This document shows, one piece after another, positions 47,042 to 56,600 of a stretch of 64,000 nt of DNA. The number at the start of each line of letters is the position of its first letter. The first letter of the stretch is position 1. The position numbers were made by a program, and so were the translations under genes. Source of the stretch: CAWBKV01 sp041946675. GTDB taxonomy: Archaea > Halobacteriota > Methanosarcinia > Methanotrichales > Methanotrichaceae. The notes beneath the pieces were generated by a model. It was not told the origin of the DNA and searched no databases. It saw only the letters and a program-made list of their open reading frames with translations. The stretch lies in NCBI GenBank assembly GCA_041946675.1, contig JBHGAU010000020.1:1-64000 (forward strand). Direction: 5' to 3'.

Positions 47042-47821
47042 TCAGAGTTTGCCTTTTCCCAGCCTTATCGGCAAAGACTTATCTGCTGCCGCATTTTTAG
47101 CTGAGCTTATCCGGGGTCTTGTAGATCCTATTCTGCCTTGAGCATCGGCCGTTTCGGGAGACGATATCAGGATTCCCGGAGGAGCCGAGCCTGCGACATC
47201 GCCTGACCATGCAGCTCCGTTTGCAGAGTATGCCATATATGTTCCAGTTGTATGTACATCAAGGGAAAGATCAAGCTTATACAAATCCTGGCTATCAACG
47301 GGCATCACGGCCAGCTCCAGTCTGCCGCCTTCCTGTAAACCGCTAACTATAATCTTATGGGTTTCATTATCCGCATTTAAAGTGCCATAGCCTATAATCG
47401 CATCTCTATTCTGAACTAATGCCAGGTTCAGATGTTTCATGATCTGGTCCAGAGCTATCAGATCCAATGACCATGGGCCGGTGACATTCACATCCTGTAT
47501 GGCTTCCCCAGGCATATCCATTGTGTAGGACCTATCGGATACTGTGCCGTCCGATGTATCTTCAGGAGGTGTATTGCCAAGATATGTTGCAGAAGGATTG
47601 GATTCCTTTATTATTCCAGCAGCCTTAGCCTGCAGTATAAGCTCCAGGTCCAGAGGCATATCCATCGTTTCGCCTACGAAACTCGGATCGAGGGGGTCTC
47701 CTGGCTCACTTCCAGCCCAATCAAAATCATTTGAGTCCACAAGCATCGGTGGAAGCGCATGGGCTTGGACTATAAGATATATGATAGCAGATAAACAGAG
47801 CAATAGCTTATGGTATATCAT
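47042..47821 (-). CDS. Secreted protein of unknown function
   Basis: 259 residues with a signal peptide (LLLCLSAIIYLIVQAHA). The mature part has short acidic segments (MDMPLDLELILQAKAAG; SLDLIALDQIMKHLNLALVQ) and a beta-rich C-terminal half, and ends in a basic tail. No known domain is recognised. It converges on the fwdD-like gene with three bases between stops. Confidence 0.7.
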   Translation of the reverse strand: MIYHKLLLCLSAIIYLIVQAHALPPMLVDSNDFDWAGSEPGDPLDPSFVGETMDMPLDLELILQAKAAGIIKESNPSATYLGNTPPEDTSDGTVSDRSYTMDMPGEAIQDVNVTGPWSLDLIALDQIMKHLNLALVQNRDAIIGYGTLNADNETHKIIVSGLQEGGRLELAVMPVDSQDLYKLDLSLDVHTTGTYMAYSANGAAWSGDVAGSAPPGILISSPETADAQGRIGSTRPRISSAKNAAADKSLPIRLGKGKL

Positions 47822-48040
47822 ATCGGTCTATCGGATGGATTGCCGACCAGCCAGTGTATCTGCTCATGCTGGCCGCTTAAAGGTCTTAACGCCTTTATTA
47901 GTATATGACGATTTCGGTTTTAGCAAAAGTCGATAAATCTAGGGAAACATGGATGTACGTGCTCATTAGAATCAAAGAGGCCAACATTTTCATGATTCAA
48001 AAGAAAAGCAGAAGCAGATCTGATAAGATCTGCGAATAAT

Positions 48041-48274
48041 CTACCAGCGAGATTCCTTACCGGCGGATCCCATTCCACTGCGGGATGATCCCTCGATATT
48101 CCTTCTTACATCGTCAGGAGAGTTAAAACTCTGATTCGGCAGTTTATCCAGGTTTCTTACAACATCATCGGGTGCATTCTGCCTTCTCGCATAATTCATT
48201 AGCTCACCTTTATCAGCCGGATAATTTACGCCTTTAATATACCTATCGATATCTTCTGAACTCATATTCGCCAT
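48041..48274 (-). CDS. DUF2795-type small soluble protein
   Basis: 77 residues from ATG 48274 (GTG 48286 is possible). The core reads YIKGVNYPADKGELMNYAR, then NLDKLPNQSFNSPDDVRRNI, the DUF2795 pattern found in small bacterial and archaeal stress-related proteins. The tail is Ser/Gly-rich. The upstream region has a T/A run and no clear TATA. Function unknown. Confidence 0.75.
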   Translation of the reverse strand: MANMSSEDIDRYIKGVNYPADKGELMNYARRQNAPDDVVRNLDKLPNQSFNSPDDVRRNIEGSSRSGMGSAGKESRW

Positions 48275-48463
48275 ATTTCCAATCACTCCTTTTTTTTAAA
48301 AAAATATAACGCATTTTTCATATAAAAGATTTTTTATTTCATCCGATATATAACCGATCATATTACCATAAGAATGCTATCTATAAGTAGCCATTGTACT
48401 TATTTCAATCCTATGAACCTTTTGAAAAATTCTAAGTTCGGTAAGTAATCAGATTCAGATACT

Positions 48464-48471
48464 TTTATATG
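48464..48471 (+). promoter_or_regulatory. TATA box of the small winged-helix regulator
   Basis: TTTATATG is centred about 28 bp upstream of the ATG at 48495. That places the transcript start at or next to the start codon, so the mRNA is probably leaderless; no Shine-Dalgarno is present. Confidence 0.6.
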
Positions 48472-48494
48472 TATTAGAATCGCATTATATTAAG

Positions 48495-48758
48495 ATGAAT
48501 CGAAGAAGGAGCAAGGAACAGATCTCTTTTAAGATCCTGGAAGTTTGCAGAGGTGATGGGGCCGCCAAAACCAGGATCGTCTATGCCTGCAATCTTAATT
48601 TTAAAGTTACAAACCACTATCTGGAGGGCTTAGTCAGCAGCGGATTTTTAGAAATAGTAAATGGGCCGGTTATCCTATATAAAACAACGAATAAGGGGCT
48701 CAGGTTTCTCGAGCGTCTTAGGCCTATTGAGGCCATAATTGCCGCCGGTGAATCTTAG
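48495..48758 (+). CDS. Small winged-helix DNA-binding protein
   Basis: 87 residues: a single winged helix of the archaeal type (ISFKILEVCRGDGAAKTRIV, YLEGLVSSGFLEIV, YKTTNKGLRFLERL). Such stand-alone proteins are transcription regulators. It is leaderless by promoter spacing and divergent from the DUF2795 gene, across a 220-bp AT-rich region that it may control. Confidence 0.82.
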   Translation: MNRRRSKEQISFKILEVCRGDGAAKTRIVYACNLNFKVTNHYLEGLVSSGFLEIVNGPVILYKTTNKGLRFLERLRPIEAIIAAGES

Positions 48759-48967
48759 GGCTAATGAAGCTTAAACGCCTTTTTTCCGGCAAACTCACTC
48801 GGCTGAACCCTTGAGATTTGGGCCAGCGAAACTGGTAGATAATGCGTCATTTCCAGATTATATAAGCCTTTCAGATCCCATCTCGGCTCCCATGATCTCT
48901 AGATGAGGCTCACAGGAAACTTAAAGCTATATACAATATGAGCAGACCTCCAGCCGAGGTGCAAATG

Positions 48968-50050
48968 ATGAGATTCAGGGTTATATGTTTACTCTTGCTG
49001 ACCATCTTCGTGGGATCTGCAGCCGCGCAGAGCGGATTCTCTTTGCAGCAATCCTTCGGTATGAGCAGCGGAATGAATGATGAAGACCTCTTTAACTTCA
49101 CGGTTCCCGGATTCGGGGCCGATTTGCCGGGATTTGACTTCCAGTTCAATACCGCAGATGCATTATCATCTTATAACTTCAGCCAGGCATATTCGTTCTT
49201 CAGGAAGTATTATACCAGTACGCCGATGCCTGTAGCCGGCATAGTGAGCATTCCTATAAAAGTGGATATCTCTCATAAGATGCCTTCCGAGATTTATGTG
49301 AGCGGCCACAAGATGGCATATTCGCAGTATACATCAGCCGTTTCATCCAGCAGAGGAAATGAGCTCTGGATAGAGGGAATGTCGGATTGGTCTCAATATG
49401 TCGTATGCCCTATTGGAACCGGAATTCAGCTGATAGCCTTTACTCCTGCAGGCGGCCAGGCTGAGCTATATGAGATATTCCAGACAACCTTCCCAGCTCC
49501 AGCGATGAACGTTACGAGCAAGCAATATCCGCTCTATGCCCTCTATAATAACATGTATTTCGCTGCGGATAAGATCGGAAGACATATTCTGCTGTTCATT
49601 GCAAACGGCCAGCCAAGCAATGCCATAATAATCGATGTGATCCCAGCGCCCAATACACAACAGATCGAGATGCCGCCGCAGGAATCTGCTTACTTGGGAT
49701 CAAATCAGTACACTCAGACTTACAGCCAGCAATATACTCAGGGATACAGCCAGCAGCAAAATAGCCAGCAGTATAGCCAGCAATATACCCAGATGCCAGT
49801 GCCCACAACAGGAGATGTACCTGTAACGATTAGATCCAATGGGATGAGGAATTATCAGGTCTTTCTGGATGGGGCATACATAGGCAGCGAGACCAGAGGC
49901 GATGGGAGCTTCAGCTTCAGTGTGAAGGGCGGCATGTATCATGATATAAGGGTCTTTGACGGCCAGTTCAATTATCCCAAGACGATGTTCTTCGAGAGCG
50001 GCGTACCAAAGATCATATATGTCGAGCCAGGGACCGCTGGGTATGTATAA
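48968..50050 (+). CDS. Secreted protein with a Q/Y/S-rich segment and PEGA-like C-terminus
   Basis: 360 residues from ATG 48968, six bases after GAGGTG. The signal peptide is VICLLLLTIFVGSAAAQ. Residues about 20-240 are a beta-rich domain not recognised. A stretch of about 40 residues (49693-49790) consists almost only of Gln, Tyr, Ser and Thr (QQYTQGYSQQQNSQQYSQQ), resembling prion-like low-complexity segments. The last 80 residues resemble a PEGA domain (YQVFLDGAYIGSETRGDGSF). Inferred to be extracellular, perhaps matrix- or sheath-associated. Confidence 0.78.
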   Translation: MRFRVICLLLLTIFVGSAAAQSGFSLQQSFGMSSGMNDEDLFNFTVPGFGADLPGFDFQFNTADALSSYNFSQAYSFFRKYYTSTPMPVAGIVSIPIKVDISHKMPSEIYVSGHKMAYSQYTSAVSSSRGNELWIEGMSDWSQYVVCPIGTGIQLIAFTPAGGQAELYEIFQTTFPAPAMNVTSKQYPLYALYNNMYFAADKIGRHILLFIANGQPSNAIIIDVIPAPNTQQIEMPPQESAYLGSNQYTQTYSQQYTQGYSQQQNSQQYSQQYTQMPVPTTGDVPVTIRSNGMRNYQVFLDGAYIGSETRGDGSFSFSVKGGMYHDIRVFDGQFNYPKTMFFESGVPKIIYVEPGTAGYV

Positions 50051-50302
50051 AATATAAAGCAATCTCCTCTGAACCTTTTTTTGAAATCTGGTTGATCATT
50101 GCTGATTAGGGTTGTAGGCTGTATGCTTATGGATATCACTGAAGAGCGGATCACAGGTAATATGTACTTATCAATGGAAGTGGAAGGGATGGAATAAAGA
50201 TTTTTCCGGAGCAGCGTCAATGCTCAATGATGAAACTTATTCTATGCCGTGCATTGCAGAACAAAGCGCTTAATAATAAAATTTAAAATTGTATCACTAA
50301 CC

Positions 50303-50737
50303 TCAATCCGTCGCACAGGACTCCCCTTCCACGGGCTTGGCCTCTTCAGGCTTCATCTTTCCGATCTTGACCCAATAATCTTTAATTGCAGCATGCAGTG
50401 CATCGGCGCCCAGGTTGGAGCAGTGCATCTTCTGCGGCGGCAGGCCCTCCAGCTCATCAGCCACATTTTTGCGGGTTATCTTCATCGCATCTTCAAGCGT
50501 TTTCCCCTTTGCCATTTCTGTAACCATGCTGCTGACGGCTATCGCTGAACCGCAGCCGAATGTCCTGAACTTTATATCATCGATCTTGTTATCCTTAACC
50601 TTGATGAAGATCTCCATCAGATCGCCGCAGACGGGATTTCCAACTTTGCCGTAGCCGTCCGGGTTCTCTATTACCCCTACGTTCCTGGGGTTCATGAAGT
50701 GCTCCATCACCTTTTTGCTGTAACCTATTTGTGCCAT
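50303..50737 (-). CDS. iscU: IscU/NifU-like iron-sulfur scaffold
   Basis: 144 residues from ATG 50737, behind AGGTGA. The three cluster cysteines are visible in GNPVCGD, FGCGSAIA and QKMHCSNLG. It assembles [2Fe-2S]/[4Fe-4S] clusters using sulfur from the desulfurase. Last gene of the dsrE-iscS-iscU operon. About 250 bp downstream of it are empty. Confidence 0.93.
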   Translation of the reverse strand: MAQIGYSKKVMEHFMNPRNVGVIENPDGYGKVGNPVCGDLMEIFIKVKDNKIDDIKFRTFGCGSAIAVSSMVTEMAKGKTLEDAMKITRKNVADELEGLPPQKMHCSNLGADALHAAIKDYWVKIGKMKPEEAKPVEGESCATD

Positions 50738-50825
50738 TACGATCACCTGTTGAATTTATTAAATCATACCAATTCTATTAAATTTATTAAATCTACTACA
50801 TCCTATCTAATCAGCTTGATCAACC

Positions 50826-51980
50826 TCAAAGCGGAGAGAATGCCCTCAGCCTCTCAACAGTCTTTTTAACGGCATCCGAAACTGCAGGTACCTGATCAAC
50901 TGTGTTGGATCTGCCCAGTGTCATAAGCATCGAGCCATGAGCTTCAACATGTTTCAAACCTATGGCCAGAAGCACATGTGACGGCTCAAGTGTCTTTGAG
51001 GAGCAGGCCGATCCTGTTGAAACCTGGATATTGAACATGGCATCCAACGTTAACAGAATGCTTTCGCCCTCAATTCGGCTGAACCTGAAACTGGCATTAT
51101 TCGGAAGCCTTCTTGTCGGATGGCCTGTGAGGTAGGACTCCTCGATCTTCAATATCTCGCCTATAAGCATATCTCTTATGTGCTTCAGCCTATCACTCTC
51201 AGCGCCCATTTCCAGCCTTGCGAGCCTTGCTGCCTCACCGAACCCTATCAGGGCGAAGAGATCTTCCGTGCCTGGCCGCAGTCCCCTTTCTTGGCCGCCT
51301 CCGAAGGTAACAGGCTGCGTCCTTACACCGGGCCTGATGTAAAGCGCCCCTGCTCCCTGAGGGCCATAGAGATCATTGGAGGATATCGTCAGCAGATCTA
51401 TGCCGTCCCTTTGAACATCGACAGAAATCTTGCCAGCCGCCTGAGTTGCATCGACATGCAGGTATTTCCCTCTCGCATGAACAGTCCTGCTCACCTCGCC
51501 GATCGGCTCTATAGTTCCAATCTCGGGGCTCGCATACATCACGGATGTCAAAATAGTATCCGGGGACAGCATGCTCTCGAGAGCGGCGAGATCGATCATG
51601 CCTGTAGAATCCACAGGTATCAGCGAGAGATTAAAGCCGACCTTCTGAAGGTATTTCATTGGGTTCAGGACCGACATGTGCTCTATTGCACTGGCCAGAA
51701 CCCTCTTCCCGAGATTTGCATTCCGGGCAGCAGTACCATGTATTGCCAGGTTGTTGGCCTCGGTTGCGGAGCCTGTAAATATAATGGTGCTCGGGTCCTC
51801 AGCGTTTATAAGCTCTGCAACCTTTGCCCTTGCCTCCTCGATGGCGCTCTTGGCAGCGGTTCCGACTGAATGAAGTGCAGAGGGATTGCCAAACTCCTCC
51901 GTGAGATAGCGGCCTGCAAACTCAACGACACGCGGATCGACTGGGTAGGCCGACTGGTAGTCAAGATATATCCTGCGCAT
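50826..51980 (-). CDS. IscS/NifS-like protein with the PLP lysine replaced by Asp
   Basis: 384 residues, full cysteine-desulfurase fold. The mobile-loop cysteine is present (STGSACSSKTLEPSHVL), but the usual SAHK-YGPKG motif reads ISSNDLYGPQG, so the Schiff-base lysine is Asp. The well-studied IscS of Archaeoglobus fulgidus also has Asp at this place, so the change is a lineage feature rather than an error. The second desulfurase in the window (61684) has the lysine. Its neighbours, dsrE upstream and iscU downstream, tie it to cluster assembly; it may serve as a docking or sulfur-relay partner. Confidence 0.9.
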   Translation of the reverse strand: MRRIYLDYQSAYPVDPRVVEFAGRYLTEEFGNPSALHSVGTAAKSAIEEARAKVAELINAEDPSTIIFTGSATEANNLAIHGTAARNANLGKRVLASAIEHMSVLNPMKYLQKVGFNLSLIPVDSTGMIDLAALESMLSPDTILTSVMYASPEIGTIEPIGEVSRTVHARGKYLHVDATQAAGKISVDVQRDGIDLLTISSNDLYGPQGAGALYIRPGVRTQPVTFGGGQERGLRPGTEDLFALIGFGEAARLARLEMGAESDRLKHIRDMLIGEILKIEESYLTGHPTRRLPNNASFRFSRIEGESILLTLDAMFNIQVSTGSACSSKTLEPSHVLLAIGLKHVEAHGSMLMTLGRSNTVDQVPAVSDAVKKTVERLRAFSPL

Positions 51981-51993
51981 AAATCCTCTTTAT

Positions 51994-52353
51994 CTAGAAG
52001 CTCATGACAGCATCAGCATCAAGAGCAAGATCGTTTAAGGTCCCTGCACCAGCAATTGTGGCAGCCGGTATGAAATCCCCTCTTGGAATCCCGAGAAGCT
52101 GAGTGCTCTGCTCGCAGACGTACATCTTCACGCCGACATTTATCGCCTGCTCCATGACATCCTTGAGGCTCGGGAAACTGCCGATCTTAACCTTCTCGGC
52201 CTCGCCCTTTTTCATGACCGTTATGCCCTTTATAATGAAAAAGATCGACGCATCTACGTCCATCGCCTTTGCAGTCATGCCGAGAATGAAGGGCGCATAA
52301 AGCCGCTCAGGCGTATCGAGGCCGCTCGTCTGCACGTAAAGTATGCTGCTCAT
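51994..52353 (-). CDS. DsrE-family sulfur-relay protein
   Basis: 119 residues from ATG 52353. The DsrE/DsrF fold is recognised from MSSILYVQTSGLDTPERLYA, FFIIKGITVMKKGEAEKV and VGVKMYVCEQSTQLLGI, with the conserved Cys in YVCEQS. Such proteins carry persulfide between a desulfurase and acceptors, often with TusA. It is the first intact gene of the operon with the IscS-like and IscU genes, and a TusA remnant lies directly upstream. Confidence 0.85.
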   Translation of the reverse strand: MSSILYVQTSGLDTPERLYAPFILGMTAKAMDVDASIFFIIKGITVMKKGEAEKVKIGSFPSLKDVMEQAINVGVKMYVCEQSTQLLGIPRGDFIPAATIAGAGTLNDLALDADAVMSF

Positions 52354-52384
52354 ATATCTCATCTCTTATCTTTGTTGCTCATCT

Positions 52385-52562
52385 TTAAACAATCGTTTCA
52401 GCCTTGATTTTATTCAATTCATTAAATTTGTTATCTGTTTCATCCTTCTCAATCATCTCTTTCGTCCGGGCAATCGGCATTGGGCAAAAGAGGCCGACAC
52501 AATCAAGCCATGCATCGGGAGGTTCAAAGTTACATTCATCGCTATCCTTTCTCAGCGTCTCT
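52385..52562 (-). pseudogene. TusA/SirA-like N-terminal remnant
   Basis: A minus-strand frame reads CNFEPPDAWLDCVGLFCPMP, then IARTKEMIEKDE, with the TusA active-site C-P-x-P. It then drifts and stops (about 59 codons). The normal C-terminal half (about 40 residues) and any start codon are missing. It precedes dsrE in the same direction, as expected for a former tusA-dsrE pair. Confidence 0.55.
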
Positions 52563-52676
52563 TAGAATTCGCACGCTATTGTATATGTATTTTATCAATT
52601 GTAGGCAATCTGGCCTGCCTCTTTTACCATAACTTCATATACGTATGTGTAGATTGATGTGGATCATGACACACAA

Positions 52677-53264
52677 TTATTTTAGCACCATTTGCAATCC
52701 TACTGCAATATTGGCGAGCATAAAGACCAACGCCAATCTTCCCAGCCATCTATGAGCTGCTCGTATCCTCTTGTCCTTGAGTTTGAACTGCATATATCCC
52801 ATTATGGGGGTGAGGATAACAAATGTCACCGCCCCTATGCCGAGATAAGAATGGAGCTCTCCAACGAAATAAACCTCAAAATATGTTGAGAGCAAATATG
52901 CCGCTGTGAAAATTCCGATCACTGCCAGGGATGCACCGATTAGTCCCAGCATCTTATGTGCCTTCAGCCACCATCTTCTCCCCTTTTTATACCTGGCAGT
53001 AAGCATGCCTGCTGTCATAAATATTAGCCCAGTGGATACAAGGAATGCATGGTATGGCCAGTGAGGCGGCGGATTACCATTATCATTATTATTACCATTA
53101 TCACTGCCGCTGTCCATTCCGTGGGCATGCGCACTGCCAGAGATAGCTATGAAGGATAAAGCGAGAATGCTCACAAGGATTATTGATCTTAGAATTTTTG
53201 ATAAAATAAAGTTATTTTGGATAATGCAGTGGTGTTCTGAATTTTGATTTCCCATTGCATTCAC
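52677..53264 (-). CDS. Cytochrome b561-like membrane protein
   Basis: 195 residues. An N-terminal signal/anchor (VSILALSFIAISGSAHAHG) is followed by an Asn/Gly-rich linker and four transmembrane helices. Histidines that fit di-heme b561 proteins are spaced through them: HAFLVSTG, KAHKMLGLIG, LHSYLGIGA and AAHRWLGRL. Such proteins pass electrons across membranes using two b hemes. A role in the copper-protein electron path is conceivable but unsupported by position. No heme-binding test can be done here. Confidence 0.72.
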   Translation of the reverse strand: MNAMGNQNSEHHCIIQNNFILSKILRSIILVSILALSFIAISGSAHAHGMDSGSDNGNNNDNGNPPPHWPYHAFLVSTGLIFMTAGMLTARYKKGRRWWLKAHKMLGLIGASLAVIGIFTAAYLLSTYFEVYFVGELHSYLGIGAVTFVILTPIMGYMQFKLKDKRIRAAHRWLGRLALVFMLANIAVGLQMVLK

Positions 53265-53453
53265 TGTAAGCCTTCAATACTACTTAAAATTTTCTTGAAT
53301 AGGTAGTGTGTTAATTTTGCTGTAAATTATAGGACATCCAGGCGGTACTTGAAGATGCTATAACTAAAGCATCAACATAGTTACCAACCAGGTTTATAAT
53401 AAGCCCTGTATCCGACTTTAAGATATTGGGAATACCAAGGAGGATACAAGGCA

Positions 53454-53606
53454 ATGCAGCTAGAGGCAAATCAACAAGCATGTGCTGGCACATATGAGCG
53501 CAGTGATAAAAGGGAAGATAGACTCGGATATAGGGCGCCTACTAATTTACGGCATTTATGGCACACTGCCAGCGTTGGATCAATCCATAAAAAGATGATG
53601 TATTAA
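53454..53606 (+). mobile_element. IS256-type transposase scrap
   Basis: A 50-codon frame with AAGGAGG upstream reads MQLEANQQACAGTYERSDKR, then EDRLGYRAPTN, resembling the YERTxxRxxYRNGYKxR block near the start of IS256 transposases. It ends early. No inverted repeats are seen. The rest of 53265-53634 holds nothing else I can support. Confidence 0.4.
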
Positions 53607-53634
53607 GATAGAAAAATCCCGGAGATATATCGCG

Positions 53635-56600
53635 CTATATTTTATCTGATTTTTCTATAATTTCATCCATCAAAGTGCTCAGCACTCTGATGGGAACCTC
53701 CGCAGATCCAGGCTTAACCTCGAGTGTATCGCTGAGCTCATGTATAGTCCTATCCAATAGGAAGACCTTCAGCAGTTCTTCCAGATCTTCTTTATTTGAT
53801 GGCATGAACGGCGCTTTATCGGCAGTATCCAAGTAGGACATTACAAATGCGCTGCTTACATACCTTGACCAGAGTTCAGACCAGACATCCAATATTTGCG
53901 AATCCTCAGGTCTTGTTGATGAGCGTCTGCGAAGTGCAGTTCTGGCTGCGGAGCGCAAAGATACCATCATGCTGGCTACATCTCTTATAGGCGAACGCTT
54001 CACCTTACGCTCTGCCAGGGTATATCCGGCCCTATCCTCAAAGCCGAAAACATAGAAATCCTTGCCTGTAAACAGGAGCTTGCCCAGAAGATAGTTTCCA
54101 TGCACCCTGGTTCTCGTACTCTCGATCTTCCGCTCCGTGATTGTTTTGAGCTGATCCGTGATCTCCTTTTCCGACTGCAAAATTTTAGAGGCATGAGGCT
54201 TCAGGCTTTCCGGCAGGCTATCCAGTGATCTGGCAAGGGATTGAAGTGCCCTATAGGCCGATATACGCATCGATTGATAAACCGACCTCTGATACAGGGC
54301 TGAAAAGGGTTCAGGTATGAAGTCCTGCTCCTTGGATGATGCCAGAACTAGATGCATTTCAGCAGTTCTCTTGCCCAAGAGCCGTATCATCTCCAGATAC
54401 ATGCCTCCAATTAAATCCCTAATGAGATCCGGAATGGATTCAGAACCCATGCCCATAACAGATGGAGGCATCTCCGGCAGCTGTTCAGTCTTTCTGGCGA
54501 GGACCCTATCGAAGTATCTGTTCAGCTCATCCAGAGTATAGCTCCAGGCATCGCCTTCATTGGGCACAAATCCCTGGAGCATGGCGATTGATATGGGCTC
54601 AAGGCCATGCCGTCTGTACTCTATCTCGCCCTCGAAGGGAGGAACATTGGCGAAGCCGTGTTCCGTCAGGAACTTTGTCATATCAAGGCCGTGGTTCACG
54701 CCTTCATCCAGCTGCCTGTAGAGCTTCATGAAGAATCTGTCATTCAGCTTGATGTAGGTGACACCCTGAGTATTTCCGAGAATCTCAGAGGTTATGATGC
54801 TGTTATCATAATACCTTGGCAGCGCCTTCTCCGAGCGAAATATAAGTTCGCCATATTCTCCTCTGGTCCTCCTCTTATGCAGGATCATATTCAGCAGGTT
54901 CTGCCTGAATTCATCATCGTAGGATCCATCATAGATGATTCCATCTTTGGAGCCCGTCTTCAGCCAGGCAATAAGGCTCTGTGAGGCCCGCTCCCGTATT
55001 CTTTCTGCTTTATCATGCGGAGCAAATGAGAGTGGAAGCAGATACATCTCCGGCAGGCCTTCAGTATACTCCACTCTCAATATGAGCAAAAATGTGAGAG
55101 CGCCTTTGGAGATGGGAATTCCCTCCAAAATACTGGCCCTGCGAATAGCTCTTCTCCCTCCGAACCAATTGCAGCATGCAAGGTAGTTCGGCAGAACTTC
55201 TTCTTGGATCAGGCCTCGATCTACATCTTCCAGCAGCTTGGACCAATCCCTGGCCTCTATGGAAGGCAGCGATCCCTGACCTGTCACACATACTGCCTTT
55301 TCCTTCCTCAGAGTGAACCAGTAATAATCATAAGGCCCTATAATGATTTGATAGGGCTGTCTCTGAATTGTGTGGAATGTATTTCCGCTGAAGAGGCCAT
55401 AAGGTACAAGATCGGCATACTCTGAGAGATCTATCTCCGTATACTGGGTATATCTGGACAGGTTCACAACCACAAGTATAGTCTCATCTTCACATTTTCG
55501 TAGAAACGCCATAATCTTTGGATTATCCGGTCGAAGGATCCTGAGGTCTCCTCTGCCAAATGCCTTGAATCTGCCTCTGAGTGATATGGTATGCTTCATC
55601 CACCAGAGTAGCGAGAACGGATCCCTTTCCTCTCTGGCAACGTTGACTGCCTTGTAATGGTATTCGGACTCTGTGATGATTGGCAGATAGAGCTTTCTCG
55701 AATCGGCCTCTGAGAAGCCTGCATTCTTATCGGCGCTCCACTGCATGGGGGTTCTGACGCCGTTTCTATCTCCGAGATAATAGTTATCGCCCATGCCGAT
55801 CTCATCGCCATAGTAGATGATTGGCGTTCCTGGCAGAGAGAAGAGAAGGACGTTCATGAGCTCTATTAGCCTCCTGTTGTTTCCGAGCAGCGGCGAGAGC
55901 CTGCGGCGTATGCCTAGATTGAGCTTAGCTCTAGGATCTGTGGCATAGACCCTGTACATGTAGTCTCTTTCCTCATCAGTGACCATCTCAAGAGTTAACT
56001 CATCGTGGTTTCGCAGGAAAAGAGCCCACTGACAGCTATCGGGTATCGGCGGCGTCTGGGCTAAAATATCAACTGTGGGGAATCTATCCTCCATCTGCAC
56101 CGCCATGAACATCCTGGGCATGAGCGGGAAATGAAATGCCATATGGCACTCATCACCTTTTCCAAAGTAGGCCGCTGCATCCTCCGGCCATTGGTTTGCC
56201 TCAGCCAGAAGCATTCTATTCTTAAATTTATCATCTATATGCGCTCTCAGCCTTTTCAGAAATGCATGAGTCTCCGGAAGGTTCTCACAGTTGGTTCCCT
56301 CACGCTCGTATAGGTACGGGACTGCATCCAATCTAAGGCCATCAACTCCCATCTCCAGCCAGAAGTCTATCACCTTGAACATCTCTGCCTGAACACGGGG
56401 ATTGTCATAGTTAAGATCAGGCTGATGAGAATAGAATCGATGCCAGTAATAGGCATTGGCTACTGGATCCCATGCCCAGTTGGATGTCTCGAAGTCCTTG
56501 AAGATAATCCTCGCATCGGCATATTTATGAGAAGTATTGCTCCAGACATAGAAGTTTCTCCAGACGGACCCGGGCTTTGATCTTCTTGCCCTCTGAAACC

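Noticed and set aside
48041..50050. DUF2795, winged helix and Q/Y-rich protein as one system
   Set aside because: Their strands differ, each has its own promoter-like region, and nothing in sequence links them.
51120..51869. 249-codon open frame on the plus strand
   Set aside because: Antisense to the IscS-like gene, with no recognisable protein features.
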